From: a virus | IMG/VR virus record: IMGVR_UViG_3300022690_001351 | Coordinates: 1 to 59,243 of that record | Strand: one strand, 5' to 3' | Length of the DNA: 59,243 nucleotides | Shown: in pieces, positions 33,138-41,117 of the stretch | Numbering within the stretch: position 1 is the first letter of the stretch | Layout: every line of letters begins with the position of its first letter | The notes under the pieces: generated by a model | The model's database searches: none | Seen by the model: only the letters and a program-made list of their open reading frames with translations | Told to the model about the DNA's origin: nothing | Position numbers and translations under genes: made by a program

Positions 33138-33554
33138 CTATTCCCCTATGTGATATTGATATGATATATTGAGTAAAAAAGTCTCGTAATTTAATAAGTC
33201 TTTAAATTTATTTAATGTAAGTGCTGAATATGGCACCATATATTCAGCACCATCTAAAATAACACCTCTTCCCACTAGAATGCATCCTTGAGTATCTTTT
33301 TGCCAATTGCCTACATGAATTAATATATAGCCTCTATCTTTAACATTACAGATTTGATAGCAATTTTTATGTTGCATTCCTGAAAATGCTTCACATTCAT
33401 ATTGTCCCGCTGGTATACAAGATATATTTCGTACATTATCACGCCACGGATTTTCTAATGTGTAGATAGGCTTATGCTTAATGCCTTCTATATATAGAAT
33501 ACCCAAGGTTACGTCATCATCACCATAATATCTAATCAAATGTACTTTTTTCAT
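33138..33554 (-). CDS. DUF5675 protein (lysis-associated)
   Basis: 138 residues. TLGILYIEG, YTLENPWRDNV, CIPAGQYECE, then ILIHVGNWQKDTQGCILVGR match DUF5675, a family found in phage lysis regions. The conserved His and Cys look like an L,D-transpeptidase-like active site. Between holin-like and coiled-coil membrane genes, so a cell-wall role is likely. Confidence 0.75.
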   Translation of the reverse strand: MKKVHLIRYYGDDDVTLGILYIEGIKHKPIYTLENPWRDNVRNISCIPAGQYECEAFSGMQHKNCYQICNVKDRGYILIHVGNWQKDTQGCILVGRGVILDGAEYMVPYSALTLNKFKDLLNYETFLLNISYQYHIGE

Positions 33555-33901
33555 TTACGAACCTCGATTAAAAGTATTTGTAATAAATCTTGCATTTTAC
33601 CAAAATCTTTTTTCATATCACGAGCTTGGCGTTTAATATCACCTTTCATTTCACGGGTTTGTTGTTGCTGGTGTCCAGATTCTACACTTAATTTAGCTAG
33701 ATCAATGGCAATTTGATTTGTTATCTTAGCTTGAGATTCAATATGACCTTCGAGTTTATATACCCTTGAATCAATATCTTCTATTTCAGAATTGGCTTTT
33801 GATGCAGTCCACACCCAGCCGCCAGTAGTCATAGCTATTATCAGAAATATTTGGATGGTACTTCTTAAATCAAGACTCCAAAATTTATTTTCTTCAGGCA
33901 T
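33551..33901 (-). CDS. Membrane-anchored coiled-coil protein (spanin-like)
   Basis: 116 residues: a short cytoplasmic head, one span at about 15-32 (IFLIIAMTTGGWVWT), then a long coiled coil. The topology suits an inner-membrane spanin, but there is no partner lipoprotein gene evident. Overlaps the DUF5675 gene by 4 bases. Confidence 0.55.
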   Translation of the reverse strand: MPEENKFWSLDLRSTIQIFLIIAMTTGGWVWTASKANSEIEDIDSRVYKLEGHIESQAKITNQIAIDLAKLSVESGHQQQQTREMKGDIKRQARDMKKDFGKMQDLLQILLIEVRK

Positions 33902-33961
33902 AAAAATATTTATTTTATTATCCGCAATTACTCTACCTGAAATTGCATCTTAAAACAAGCA

Positions 33962-33990
33962 TTGATATTATGCCACAAACCAATTATAAT
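33962..33990 (+). promoter_or_regulatory. Promoter of the head-tail joining gene
   Basis: TTGATA (33962-33967), 17 bp and a perfect TATAAT (33985-33990). The spacer is unlike the conserved family. It lies 27 bases before ATG 34017. Confidence 0.65.
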
Positions 33991-34016
33991 TCTATGTGTA
34001 ATATAAGAGGTTTACC

Positions 34017-34415
34017 ATGGCAAGCTGTCAAAAAATCAGGCGTAAAAAAATAACTCATTGTGCGGCTTCGTTCAATAAAACGATAAGCATATTGACTCGT
34101 GAACAATTAGCCTCAGTTACTGGCAGTATTGATTCTACAATAGATTTACCTGCATTTGCTACTGTTAGAGCAAAGTTAGAAACTACGAGACCAGTTGAAA
34201 TTTTTGCTGGCACTAATGTAAAACAGATAGAAACCCACCTATTTACAATTAGATTTGCATTAGCCGTAGCAACCATAAATAAAAATCATACCATTGATTT
34301 TAATAGTAAATTTTTCCGTATTGATCGTATTGAAAATGTGGATGAGGAAAATAGATTCTTTAATCTGTTCTGCTCCATACGGGGCGATATTACCAAAGAT
34401 GCAAATAGAGCATAA
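34017..34415 (+). CDS. Head-tail joining protein
   Basis: 132 residues. FNKTISILTREQ, then TVRAKLETTRPVEI, FTIRFALAVATI and FRIDRIENVDEENRFFNLFC match the phage head-tail adaptor fold (beta barrel, gpFII/gp16 type). It closes the head below the connector. Plus strand, far from the other head genes. AGAGGTTTACC precedes the ATG. Confidence 0.75.
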   Translation: MASCQKIRRKKITHCAASFNKTISILTREQLASVTGSIDSTIDLPAFATVRAKLETTRPVEIFAGTNVKQIETHLFTIRFALAVATINKNHTIDFNSKFFRIDRIENVDEENRFFNLFCSIRGDITKDANRA

Positions 34416-34421
34416 CAACAC

Positions 34422-34450
34422 TTGACAAGTCACCACATAACATGTAGTAT
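34422..34450 (+). promoter_or_regulatory. Conserved-spacer promoter, copy 8 (second spacer type)
   Basis: TTGACA (34422-34427), spacer AGTCACCACATAACATG and TAGTAT (34445-34450). Identical to copy 10 for 42 bases (34422-34463), after which the long leader found at 45330 is missing. Confidence 0.88.
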
Positions 34451-34490
34451 CTAGTTATTATCATTTAACAACTTAATTTGGAGAAAGACA

Positions 34491-34661
34491 ATGACTAATT
34501 TAAATGCAAACCTAGAAAGATTTATCAAGGTATATAATGCCTTGAATAGAGCTAACAACGCAGAAGAAGTTAATGAAATATTGACTGAAAATTCAGACTT
34601 GAAAACAATCAATATAGCGATTGAAAATACATTAATTAGAAAGCTTTACGATAGGAGATAA
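34491..34661 (+). CDS. Small helical protein (56 residues)
   Basis: MTNLNANLERFIKVYNALNR, then ANNAEEVNEI and LIRKLYDRR, all helical. TTTGGAGAAAGACA is a strong ribosome site. One base before the next ATG. No family recognised. Confidence 0.6.
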   Translation: MTNLNANLERFIKVYNALNRANNAEEVNEILTENSDLKTINIAIENTLIRKLYDRR

Positions 34662-34662
34662 A

Positions 34663-35133
34663 ATGACTTTTTCATTTAAGGCAGATAGTAACAACAGAAA
34701 AGTTACATTGCAAATTAAGAATCTTAACAAGATAACTAGAGAAGGTATGTCAAAGGCTTTTTTTGCAATTGGCAAAGATTATGTTACTACAGCCAAAAAT
34801 AGGATTTTAAATCCACCTAAAACAGGTGTGGTATATCGCATACGATCAAGAAAGGGAGTAGTTATATTGCATCAAGCGTCTGCTCCAGGCGAATCTCCCG
34901 CAAATCGAACAGGGGCATTAAAAGATACAATTGAATCTTTATACTCGGCTGGACAAGATAGCATGAGACTTAAGGCGGGTGATGGCGATAGAGTGCCTTA
35001 CGCAGGCTTTTTAGAAGAAGGAACAAAAAAAATAAAGCCACGTCCTTATTTAATACCTGCTATTGAGACAAACGAGCGTAATGCGATAGAGCATTTTGAG
35101 CGTGAGATTAAAAAAGCTGCAACTAAAAAGTGA
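34663..35133 (+). CDS. HK97 gp10-like tail component
   Basis: 156 residues. KAFFAIGKDYVTTAKNRIL, then SAPGESPANRTGALKDTIES, VPYAGFLEEGTKKIKPRPYL and IPAIETNERN match the HK97-gp10 family of neck or tail-completion proteins. AGGAGATAAA precedes the ATG. Shares its operon with a small gene driven by the cassette promoter. Confidence 0.85.
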   Translation: MTFSFKADSNNRKVTLQIKNLNKITREGMSKAFFAIGKDYVTTAKNRILNPPKTGVVYRIRSRKGVVILHQASAPGESPANRTGALKDTIESLYSAGQDSMRLKAGDGDRVPYAGFLEEGTKKIKPRPYLIPAIETNERNAIEHFEREIKKAATKK

Positions 35134-35139
35134 GGAATC

Positions 35140-35493
35140 ATGAAACGCAGAAACAGACGGAAAAGATTTATTAATTTATATGGGGTTGTGCCTGTATATT
35201 TTATAACGAGGTATTGGTTTTTTATTCTACCTGTGATTGTAGCAATTACTGTGTTTCTCATAGTATCCTGTGCAGCACAGGCAGCTGATAAATATCCTTT
35301 GTATGTTAAGAAAACTGCGTTGGAGAAAATGCTAGAAGATCCTGTATATAGGCATAAACAGCTTATGGAGCAGTTAATAAATATTGAGTGTGCAATTTAT
35401 GGCACTAAGCATCATGACGCAACGGGTGTCTTGGGTTCTAGGGGTTATGGAGAAAAATATAAGAAGGCATGTAAAATAATGAGGTTGAAATGA
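35140..35493 (+). CDS. Membrane or exported protein
   Basis: 117 residues: a basic head (MKRRNRRKRF), a hydrophobic span (about 26-46) ending VSCAAQAADKY, which resembles a signal cleavage site, then a soluble helical part with two Cys. Probably exported. GAGGAATC precedes the ATG. Function unknown. Confidence 0.55.
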   Translation: MKRRNRRKRFINLYGVVPVYFITRYWFFILPVIVAITVFLIVSCAAQAADKYPLYVKKTALEKMLEDPVYRHKQLMEQLINIECAIYGTKHHDATGVLGSRGYGEKYKKACKIMRLK

Positions 35494-35759
35494 CTGATTT
35501 TATAATAACAGATGAAGACATAGACGGAGTTTCCCGAATGACTGATAAAAAACTGACTAGAAAACAAATGATAGCGAAACTTGAAAAAAATGCTGAGGCT
35601 GTGTATGAAACCTATAAGATTATATCTGCTACTCACTGTCATTATAATCGTGTCACTGGTATTTATGAAAATCACCAGTCTGCTTGGGATTGTTTGGAGG
35701 CTCACGATCTTTGTCGTAGAGAAATAAGTAGGTTAAAAAGAGAGGCTGCAAATGACTGA
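35490..35759 (+). CDS. Small helical protein of the KKQxxxxL family
   Basis: 89 residues. After an acidic head comes MTDKKLTRKQMIAKLEKNAE, close to the start of the proteins at 35752 and 546. The rest is helical with Cys and His. GAGGTTGAA precedes the ATG. Overlaps both neighbours. Function unknown. Confidence 0.6.
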   Translation: MTDFIITDEDIDGVSRMTDKKLTRKQMIAKLEKNAEAVYETYKIISATHCHYNRVTGIYENHQSAWDCLEAHDLCRREISRLKREAAND

Positions 35760-36135
35760 TAAAGAAATAACCAAAAAGCAAGCCCTTATCAATCTTCAAA
35801 AGATTGTTAAAGATGCTGATGTTAAGGCTACCCTAGCAGTGGAAGCCCATAAATCTATGAAGCATGCTGCTTCTGAAATAGAGGATGCAGTTTTTGCCGC
35901 TGAAGATGCTGGTGTAAGTGCTGTAGTAGATGCTGTAAGAGAGGTTTATGATGCTACTGGACATGCTATTAAAGTTGCTCATAAGTTTGCTTATATTGCT
36001 GCTAGTTCAGCTCATAATGCCACTGATGCTTATAATAAATTATTAAAAACAAGTGAGACTGAATACAATATTGAAAGCGAACAGAAAGCTGAAATGTTGA
36101 AAAAGGAGAAGGGTGGGAGTATTAAGGAAAAGTAA
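35752..36135 (+). CDS. Ala-rich helical protein of the KKQxxxxL family
   Basis: 127 residues, MTDKEITKKQALINLQKIVK then a long Ala-rich helical region (AAEDAGVSAVVDAVREVY). Related in its head to the proteins at 35490 and 546. Its last 14 bases overlap the convergent baseplate J gene. Function unknown. Confidence 0.6.
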   Translation: MTDKEITKKQALINLQKIVKDADVKATLAVEAHKSMKHAASEIEDAVFAAEDAGVSAVVDAVREVYDATGHAIKVAHKFAYIAASSAHNATDAYNKLLKTSETEYNIESEQKAEMLKKEKGGSIKEK

Positions 36136-37669
36136 TATTCCCCAGCGTTGGAATCTCCGTACTATTTACAGGAATATCACCGACAGGAGTATCAAGCGTG
36201 AAGGTTTGTACAGTTTGACCAGAAGTATCAGTTGTAGTTCTTATGGTTGAACGATATGTATCTTCAGTTAAACTCTGTCCAGGGGCTGTTTGCTCTCTAA
36301 ACAGTGCTTCCAAGTTAGCAGTTATAGCCGTCCTCATATCTGTAGTATTTGGTGTTAATTCTGTAAATTTAAAGTCTGTTGGAATAGGAGTTGCTGCTAA
36401 TATAATTACATCCACATCTGAAGTATGTGCAGGTTTAATTTTTAATATCTCATCTTTAACATCATTAATTTCACTAGCAGTTGGGATAATAGGTTCGTCA
36501 TTATCCCTGAGCGGCAATCCTATAAACTGCCCAGGTCGTACGCTATCTGTATAGGTAATAGTTCCTGTAGCTGGTGACGTTGCTGAACCAGCAAAGACAC
36601 AAGCAAAGTTAAAATCATCTATTTTTAATATTTGCTTGTCAATTACATTATATACTATTGGAACTGCATCTAATATTCTGATAAGCATACCGTCCTCTAA
36701 AAAATGAGGTGTCACAGTATTGACAAATAATATAGAACCAACACTTGTAAGTCCGCCTGCACTTATTGCAACAGGATCAAGGGATTCTCCAGCTTCAATA
36801 ATAAACATTCTTGTAACCCCAGGTACTTTTCTGGCTTGGTTTATAATATTTGCTTCATTAAAAGGGGTAACTGGATTCTGCCAACGGAATAAAATACGAC
36901 TTCTTAAATCCTCATCATTTTCAATATCAGTACCGCCGCCAATCTCACCAAATTGTACAAATGCAGTAGAATCAATTCCTGCGGGAGCTGAGGAAAATGT
37001 AAGTGGCGCACCACTTTCAGCATTAGCAATCTGTCCAAAATCTTGAGATGTTACGGGAATATCAGCGGTATCAAATGAAACTATGCCCTGCGTTGTAGCT
37101 GGCGTTGCTGGCGTTGTAGCTATTTCATATGTAAATTCATCTAAGGCAGTAACATTTATTGATGTAGCTACATTATATTCAGCGGGTATTATTAATGTTG
37201 TAGTAATAGGAACATTGCTTGCCAAACCATGATTACCATTTGTTTGTACAAATACGGTATTTCCGATTCTTGTTACGGATATAGTTGCAATACTATTAGC
37301 TATTATAGTTCTTTCCGCGTCTGTAACATATGTGACTCCGTCTGTGGACTGCAATAATGTTGCGGCGGGAATAACCGAACTGACAACTCCTGTAGCTGTA
37401 ATATTGCCCGTAGCTTGTGTAGCAGGATTCCTTGAGATATTTACTAAATTACCCCATCGTTCTAAAAATTCCTGAGTGGCAGTGTCTTGAAACATTTCTA
37501 GTTGCAAAGAGTCGTTTACTAACAAAAACTCATTTACTCTGCCTGCAAGTGCTACAATTATTGCGTCAATAGCTGATGGAATTGTGGGATCAAGACCTAT
37601 CAATAGTGCTTGTACATCTGTACGTATATTAGCTACTAATTCTGGCAATGTAGGCGATGGTAAAACCAT
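36122..37669 (-). CDS. Baseplate J-like protein (Mu gp47)
   Basis: 515 residues. The front (LPELVANIRTDVQALLIGLD, then FQDTATQEFLERWGN) and centre (ENDEDLRSRILFRWQNP, then ARKVPGVTRMFI) are typical of baseplate J. Two inserted beta modules (VTRIGNTVFVQTNGNHGLAS and a similar one near residue 310) resemble those in the tail protein at 57976. It forms the baseplate wedge. Confidence 0.88.
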   Translation of the reverse strand: MVLPSPTLPELVANIRTDVQALLIGLDPTIPSAIDAIIVALAGRVNEFLLVNDSLQLEMFQDTATQEFLERWGNLVNISRNPATQATGNITATGVVSSVIPAATLLQSTDGVTYVTDAERTIIANSIATISVTRIGNTVFVQTNGNHGLASNVPITTTLIIPAEYNVATSINVTALDEFTYEIATTPATPATTQGIVSFDTADIPVTSQDFGQIANAESGAPLTFSSAPAGIDSTAFVQFGEIGGGTDIENDEDLRSRILFRWQNPVTPFNEANIINQARKVPGVTRMFIIEAGESLDPVAISAGGLTSVGSILFVNTVTPHFLEDGMLIRILDAVPIVYNVIDKQILKIDDFNFACVFAGSATSPATGTITYTDSVRPGQFIGLPLRDNDEPIIPTASEINDVKDEILKIKPAHTSDVDVIILAATPIPTDFKFTELTPNTTDMRTAITANLEALFREQTAPGQSLTEDTYRSTIRTTTDTSGQTVQTFTLDTPVGDIPVNSTEIPTLGNITFP

Positions 37670-37671
37670 AA

Positions 37672-38124
37672 TTATACTTGTTTTGTGTTAAGCCAAAGAG
37701 TGAATGTCTGTTCTATTATCACATCCTGATTTGTAAATATTTTTATATTAATTTCTACTCTATTTTCAAATAACTCACCAACAACCTCTATTTTTGTTGC
37801 ATGTTGGCTATCAACAAGCTGCTGGAAGCCTTGTTTGACAAATTGCTCTGCCTTAAGTCTTGTTTCTTCAATCGCTCTTGCTTGAAATAATAGCCATAGT
37901 TTATTACCTAATTCTGTATTGGGAATTTGATTAAACACATTGCCCCACCAACCACGTCTATTTTGAGCGATAGGCACTTCAGAAGGTTCAGCTCTAGCAT
38001 CTAAGAAAAATAACAATTGTATAGCAGTCTCAAAGCTTTCTGTAGTTTTAAATAGTCCGTCAACAATTACAAGATCGTAATTGCCTTGCGCGTCCTTTTC
38101 CATTGCTAAATCTGTATGTGCCAT
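37672..38124 (-). CDS. Baseplate wedge protein, GP46 family
   Basis: 150 residues from ATG 38124. DLAMEKDAQGNYDLVIVDGL, then FETAIQLLFFLDAR and NRRGWWGNVFNQ match Mu gp46. It lies between the spike and baseplate J genes as in Mu. The frame is open upstream, but MAHTDLAM is the family's usual start. Confidence 0.85.
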   Translation of the reverse strand: MAHTDLAMEKDAQGNYDLVIVDGLFKTTESFETAIQLLFFLDARAEPSEVPIAQNRRGWWGNVFNQIPNTELGNKLWLLFQARAIEETRLKAEQFVKQGFQQLVDSQHATKIEVVGELFENRVEINIKIFTNQDVIIEQTFTLWLNTKQV

Positions 38125-38131
38125 AATTTTA

Positions 38132-38785
38132 TTATATTTGTGGTATAGGTGGCTGTGTTGTGCCGCCGCCACTTTCAATATGAGTATGCGGATTATAAAC
38201 ATCCCGCATATTACCAACAGTCTTACTTTGTGTTTGGAAATTATCTGTAATATCTCCATCTACTTCCAAATCACCTGTCATTTTTACCGTTGGTGCAACT
38301 ATAGTTGTATCACCTGATGTAGTTATCGTTGCTGTGGCTGCGGTTATATTAGCCGCCCCTGTTACATTTATAGTTAATGCCCCTCCAACAGTAAGATTAC
38401 CATCTCCTATAACTGTAATCTTTTGATCTTTACTGACCTTAATAATAATATTGCCGTCACTATCAAAATAAGAAAAAGTGCCTGTCAATTGATTTTGCAT
38501 AAGTACTTCCCCAGGTACTGTCTCTCCAACATCATCAGGCGTGCTTTGTTTTAAATCTCTTGTATTGCTACAAAATCCCGCTTTATTTTCTGCCTCCGCC
38601 CCAACACTTATAACTAAAACTCTATTGCCTATAGGTGGATTTGACAAAAATCCATATTGCGATTGAACATAAGCATCTTTAATTTTCCCCTTATGCTTAT
38701 ACTGCACCCTAAGATGCTGTTGATCATCTTTAAAAACATTTGTGATAACTCCTTGCGTTACCATGTTGGATATAGAATCTGGCAT
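38132..38785 (-). CDS. Baseplate spike protein, gpV/gp45 family
   Basis: 217 residues. An OB-fold front (VQSQYGFLSNPPIGNRVLVI) and a beta-helix tail (TVGGALTINVTGAANITAAT, then VKMTGDLEVDGDI) ending in PHTHIESGGGTTQPP. It punctures the outer membrane. The start lacks a ribosome site; a TACAAT box lies only 6 bases upstream. Confidence 0.87.
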   Translation of the reverse strand: MPDSISNMVTQGVITNVFKDDQQHLRVQYKHKGKIKDAYVQSQYGFLSNPPIGNRVLVISVGAEAENKAGFCSNTRDLKQSTPDDVGETVPGEVLMQNQLTGTFSYFDSDGNIIIKVSKDQKITVIGDGNLTVGGALTINVTGAANITAATATITTSGDTTIVAPTVKMTGDLEVDGDITDNFQTQSKTVGNMRDVYNPHTHIESGGGTTQPPIPQI

Positions 38786-38830
38786 ATAAGCATTGTACAG
38801 ATAAAAAATGAGAAATAAAGATTTTTGTAC

Positions 38831-38859
38831 TTGACAAATCGCCGCCGAGCGTGTAGTGT
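38831..38859 (+). promoter_or_regulatory. Conserved-spacer promoter, copy 9
   Basis: TTGACA (38831-38836), spacer AATCGCCGCCGAGCGTG and TAGTGT (38854-38859). It heads the 38889-41117 cassette. Confidence 0.85.
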
Positions 38860-38888
38860 GGATTTATTAATTTTAAATAGAAATTTAT

Positions 38889-39521
38889 ATGTTTGATATA
38901 TTCAACCTTTTTTCTGAGCCTAGAAACGATATATTGGAATATACATCTAAGAAAGAAGATATTGAATTTCTTACAAAAAGATTAAAGCAATTTTATAATT
39001 TTGATGATGATAAAAAAGATTCGCATGCTTGTATGTTTTCTGTATATTTGCATAGTATAGCAAAAAAATATAAAGGTATTGTTCCTTTAGAAGATTCAGA
39101 TAAATGTAGCATAGCTATAACGCAGGAAGTTGTGCAAAAATTATCAAATATAACACCTTTTATAAATTTTCCTCAGATTGAGGATATGCAGACAATAGAT
39201 AAAATATATCCATTTAGGCATTATATATTAAATGAAAACCATGAAGTAAAAGAAAGCTCTTTAATGGAATGGGGGGCTTTTTTTAAAGATCCAAATCCAT
39301 TAAGACGTGTAAAAAGAACGCCACGATTACTATATAATCAGATATCTGTTTACACATCTTTTTTAGGCATGGAGCATGAAGGAGGTATGTTTGAAACAAT
39401 GGCTTTTTCAGATTACTATCTATGTTTTAATGAAATATGCACAAGATGCAATACATACGATGAAGCAATTAAACAGCATGATAAAGTGTGCAATGATATA
39501 TTAAGGAGTTTTAGAAATTGA
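38889..39521 (+). CDS. Hypothetical protein
   Basis: 210 residues, mixed helical, with Cys near the end (FNEICTRCNTYDEA). No ribosome site is evident in an AT-rich leader. No family recognised. First gene of a cassette that also carries a phosphoesterase fragment and a Hint-HNH gene. Confidence 0.55.
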   Translation: MFDIFNLFSEPRNDILEYTSKKEDIEFLTKRLKQFYNFDDDKKDSHACMFSVYLHSIAKKYKGIVPLEDSDKCSIAITQEVVQKLSNITPFINFPQIEDMQTIDKIYPFRHYILNENHEVKESSLMEWGAFFKDPNPLRRVKRTPRLLYNQISVYTSFLGMEHEGGMFETMAFSDYYLCFNEICTRCNTYDEAIKQHDKVCNDILRSFRN

Positions 39522-39586
39522 ATTATTTTTACTTTTAGTTTGGATGTGGATGCACAGATTAGCATCATTATAAAAAAGGAAATATT

Positions 39587-39880
39587 ATGACGGGTAATCA
39601 TGATATATTGCCTATGGAAAACTATCTGAAATATTTTAGCAAAGTGTATGGCTGCATCAAATGGAAAAACTGTGTCTTGACCCATATGCCTGTGGTTTTT
39701 ACTGGAGTCGATGCCTTGAATAGATTTGATTATAATATACATGGTCATTTGCATAATGAAATTTTGATGTCCCCTAGAAACTTTGTCAGCACACAACATA
39801 AATGCGTATCCTGCGAGCAGGTTAACTACACACCAATAACTTATGAGGAATTGTTTAACGGAGCTTCTCATGATAAGTAG
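39587..39880 (+). pseudogene. Metallophosphoesterase fragment (C-terminal half)
   Basis: 97 residues that begin right at the GNHD motif (MTGNHDILPMENY), followed by CVLTHMPVVF and NIHGHLHN. These are the second half of a calcineurin-like phosphoesterase; the first metal motifs (D-x-H and GD) are absent and not found upstream. AAAAAGGAAATATT is a good ribosome site, so it may still be translated, perhaps with a new role. Confidence 0.65.
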
Positions 39881-40115
39881 CGCCATGACTTTGATAGTTT
39901 TAAATAATTCAGGACATAACTTTGATTGGAGGATAAGCCTTTTTTTATTAATAATTTCAAGCTCATTTCTTTTATATGCTATATGGCATTGTTGGGGTAG
40001 CTATGTAACAATTATAGTTTTCTTAACATGTATGATTATTACTATGCTATATGGAATAGATTCTCATAATACCGCTATCGAGGAGTATGTTTATGCCCTT
40101 CAGCAAAGAAACTAA
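39870..40115 (+). CDS. Small membrane protein
   Basis: 81 residues from ATG 39870, inside the end of the previous gene (GGAG upstream). Three hydrophobic stretches (about 4-12, 20-38 and 44-62). It overlaps the Hint-HNH gene. Function unknown. Confidence 0.5.
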   Translation: MISSAMTLIVLNNSGHNFDWRISLFLLIISSSFLLYAIWHCWGSYVTIIVFLTCMIITMLYGIDSHNTAIEEYVYALQQRN

Positions 40116-40908
40116 AATCCCGCTATTAGATGGTCAACAGCGTTCATTAGAAGAGTTGTCAAAAAGAGATAAACCGTTTTGTGTATATACCTGCAAGCAA
40201 AATGGAGATATAACTTGTGCATATGCAACGGCAAAGTTGGTCAAAGAAAATGCTGAATTAATAAAAGTGACTTTAGATAATAACAAAGAAATAACTTGCA
40301 CGCCAGACATCAGGTTTGTATTAACTGATGGTACTCATTTAAATGCAAAGGATATATGTTCATGTATTTTTTATGATCAGTATTTACGGCAATTTACATT
40401 AAAAAGTCTCCACAAATATTTTGCTATACAACAATGGAAATTCAGTTCTCTCATGAAGATCCATCATCTTGTTGAGGAATCAGGATTATTAGGGGAAAGA
40501 CCGATCTTTGACAATCAAATAACAGAAATTCACCATAAAGATTTTAATAGGTATAATAACGACCCAAGCAATTTACAGTTTATAGGCGATAAAGACCATC
40601 GCTTATTACATAAAGATCGTTATCCACGAATTTATTCAGTCTTTGAAATTAACATGCATAGAATAATAATTGCGGGAAATGCAATTGAATCTATAGAAAA
40701 ACCAGAAACAAAATTAAAAAAAGTTGCCAAGATGGGGGTAAGACATTTATCTGCTTTATATATAAATAGACAGCACGAATTGCGCATGAAAATGAATAGT
40801 AACAAGGATAATGATGGCAACAAGGATGTGTACACTTTAATCGTTGAAGGCTATGACACCTTTGCTATAAGTGCAGGTGTATTTGTTAAAACCCAACCAA
40901 AGGATTGA
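40093..40908 (+). CDS. Free-standing Hint-HNH protein (intein-like homing endonuclease)
   Basis: 271 residues from ATG 40093 (GAGGAG 7 bases before). The N-terminus PFSKETKIPLLDGQQRSLEE matches intein block A, but with Pro where Cys1 should be. VTLDNNKEITCTPDIRFVLT matches block B without its His. An HNH nuclease lies in the middle (EIHHKDFNRYNNDPSNLQFI, then HRLLH). The end VYTLIVEGYDTFAISAGVFV matches blocks F and G without the final Asn. Splicing is probably dead; homing may remain. Confidence 0.75.
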   Translation: MPFSKETKIPLLDGQQRSLEELSKRDKPFCVYTCKQNGDITCAYATAKLVKENAELIKVTLDNNKEITCTPDIRFVLTDGTHLNAKDICSCIFYDQYLRQFTLKSLHKYFAIQQWKFSSLMKIHHLVEESGLLGERPIFDNQITEIHHKDFNRYNNDPSNLQFIGDKDHRLLHKDRYPRIYSVFEINMHRIIIAGNAIESIEKPETKLKKVAKMGVRHLSALYINRQHELRMKMNSNKDNDGNKDVYTLIVEGYDTFAISAGVFVKTQPKD

Positions 40909-40910
40909 TT

Positions 40911-41117
40911 ATGACTGAAATTGCTTACCTACTATTTATACTACAAGCTGCTAATGAGAAGCGTAAGGCTACTTATAAGGCTGCTTGTAATGAATATGGT
41001 TCGGAGTATAGAGATTTGTTTAATGAATATGTAGTTGCCGAAAATGAATATCAGGATGTTTATGAGAAATACGAGGAATGTAGAAAACGATTATCTAAAA
41101 CCCACCAATCTGATTAG
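40911..41117 (+). CDS. Small coiled-coil protein
   Basis: 68 residues from ATG 40911; AAAGGATTGATT precedes it. Helical hairpin with Tyr/Glu/Asn repeats (NEYVVAENEYQDVYEKYEEC). Its last 23 bases overlap the convergent gp44 gene. Function unknown. Confidence 0.55.
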   Translation: MTEIAYLLFILQAANEKRKATYKAACNEYGSEYRDLFNEYVVAENEYQDVYEKYEECRKRLSKTHQSD

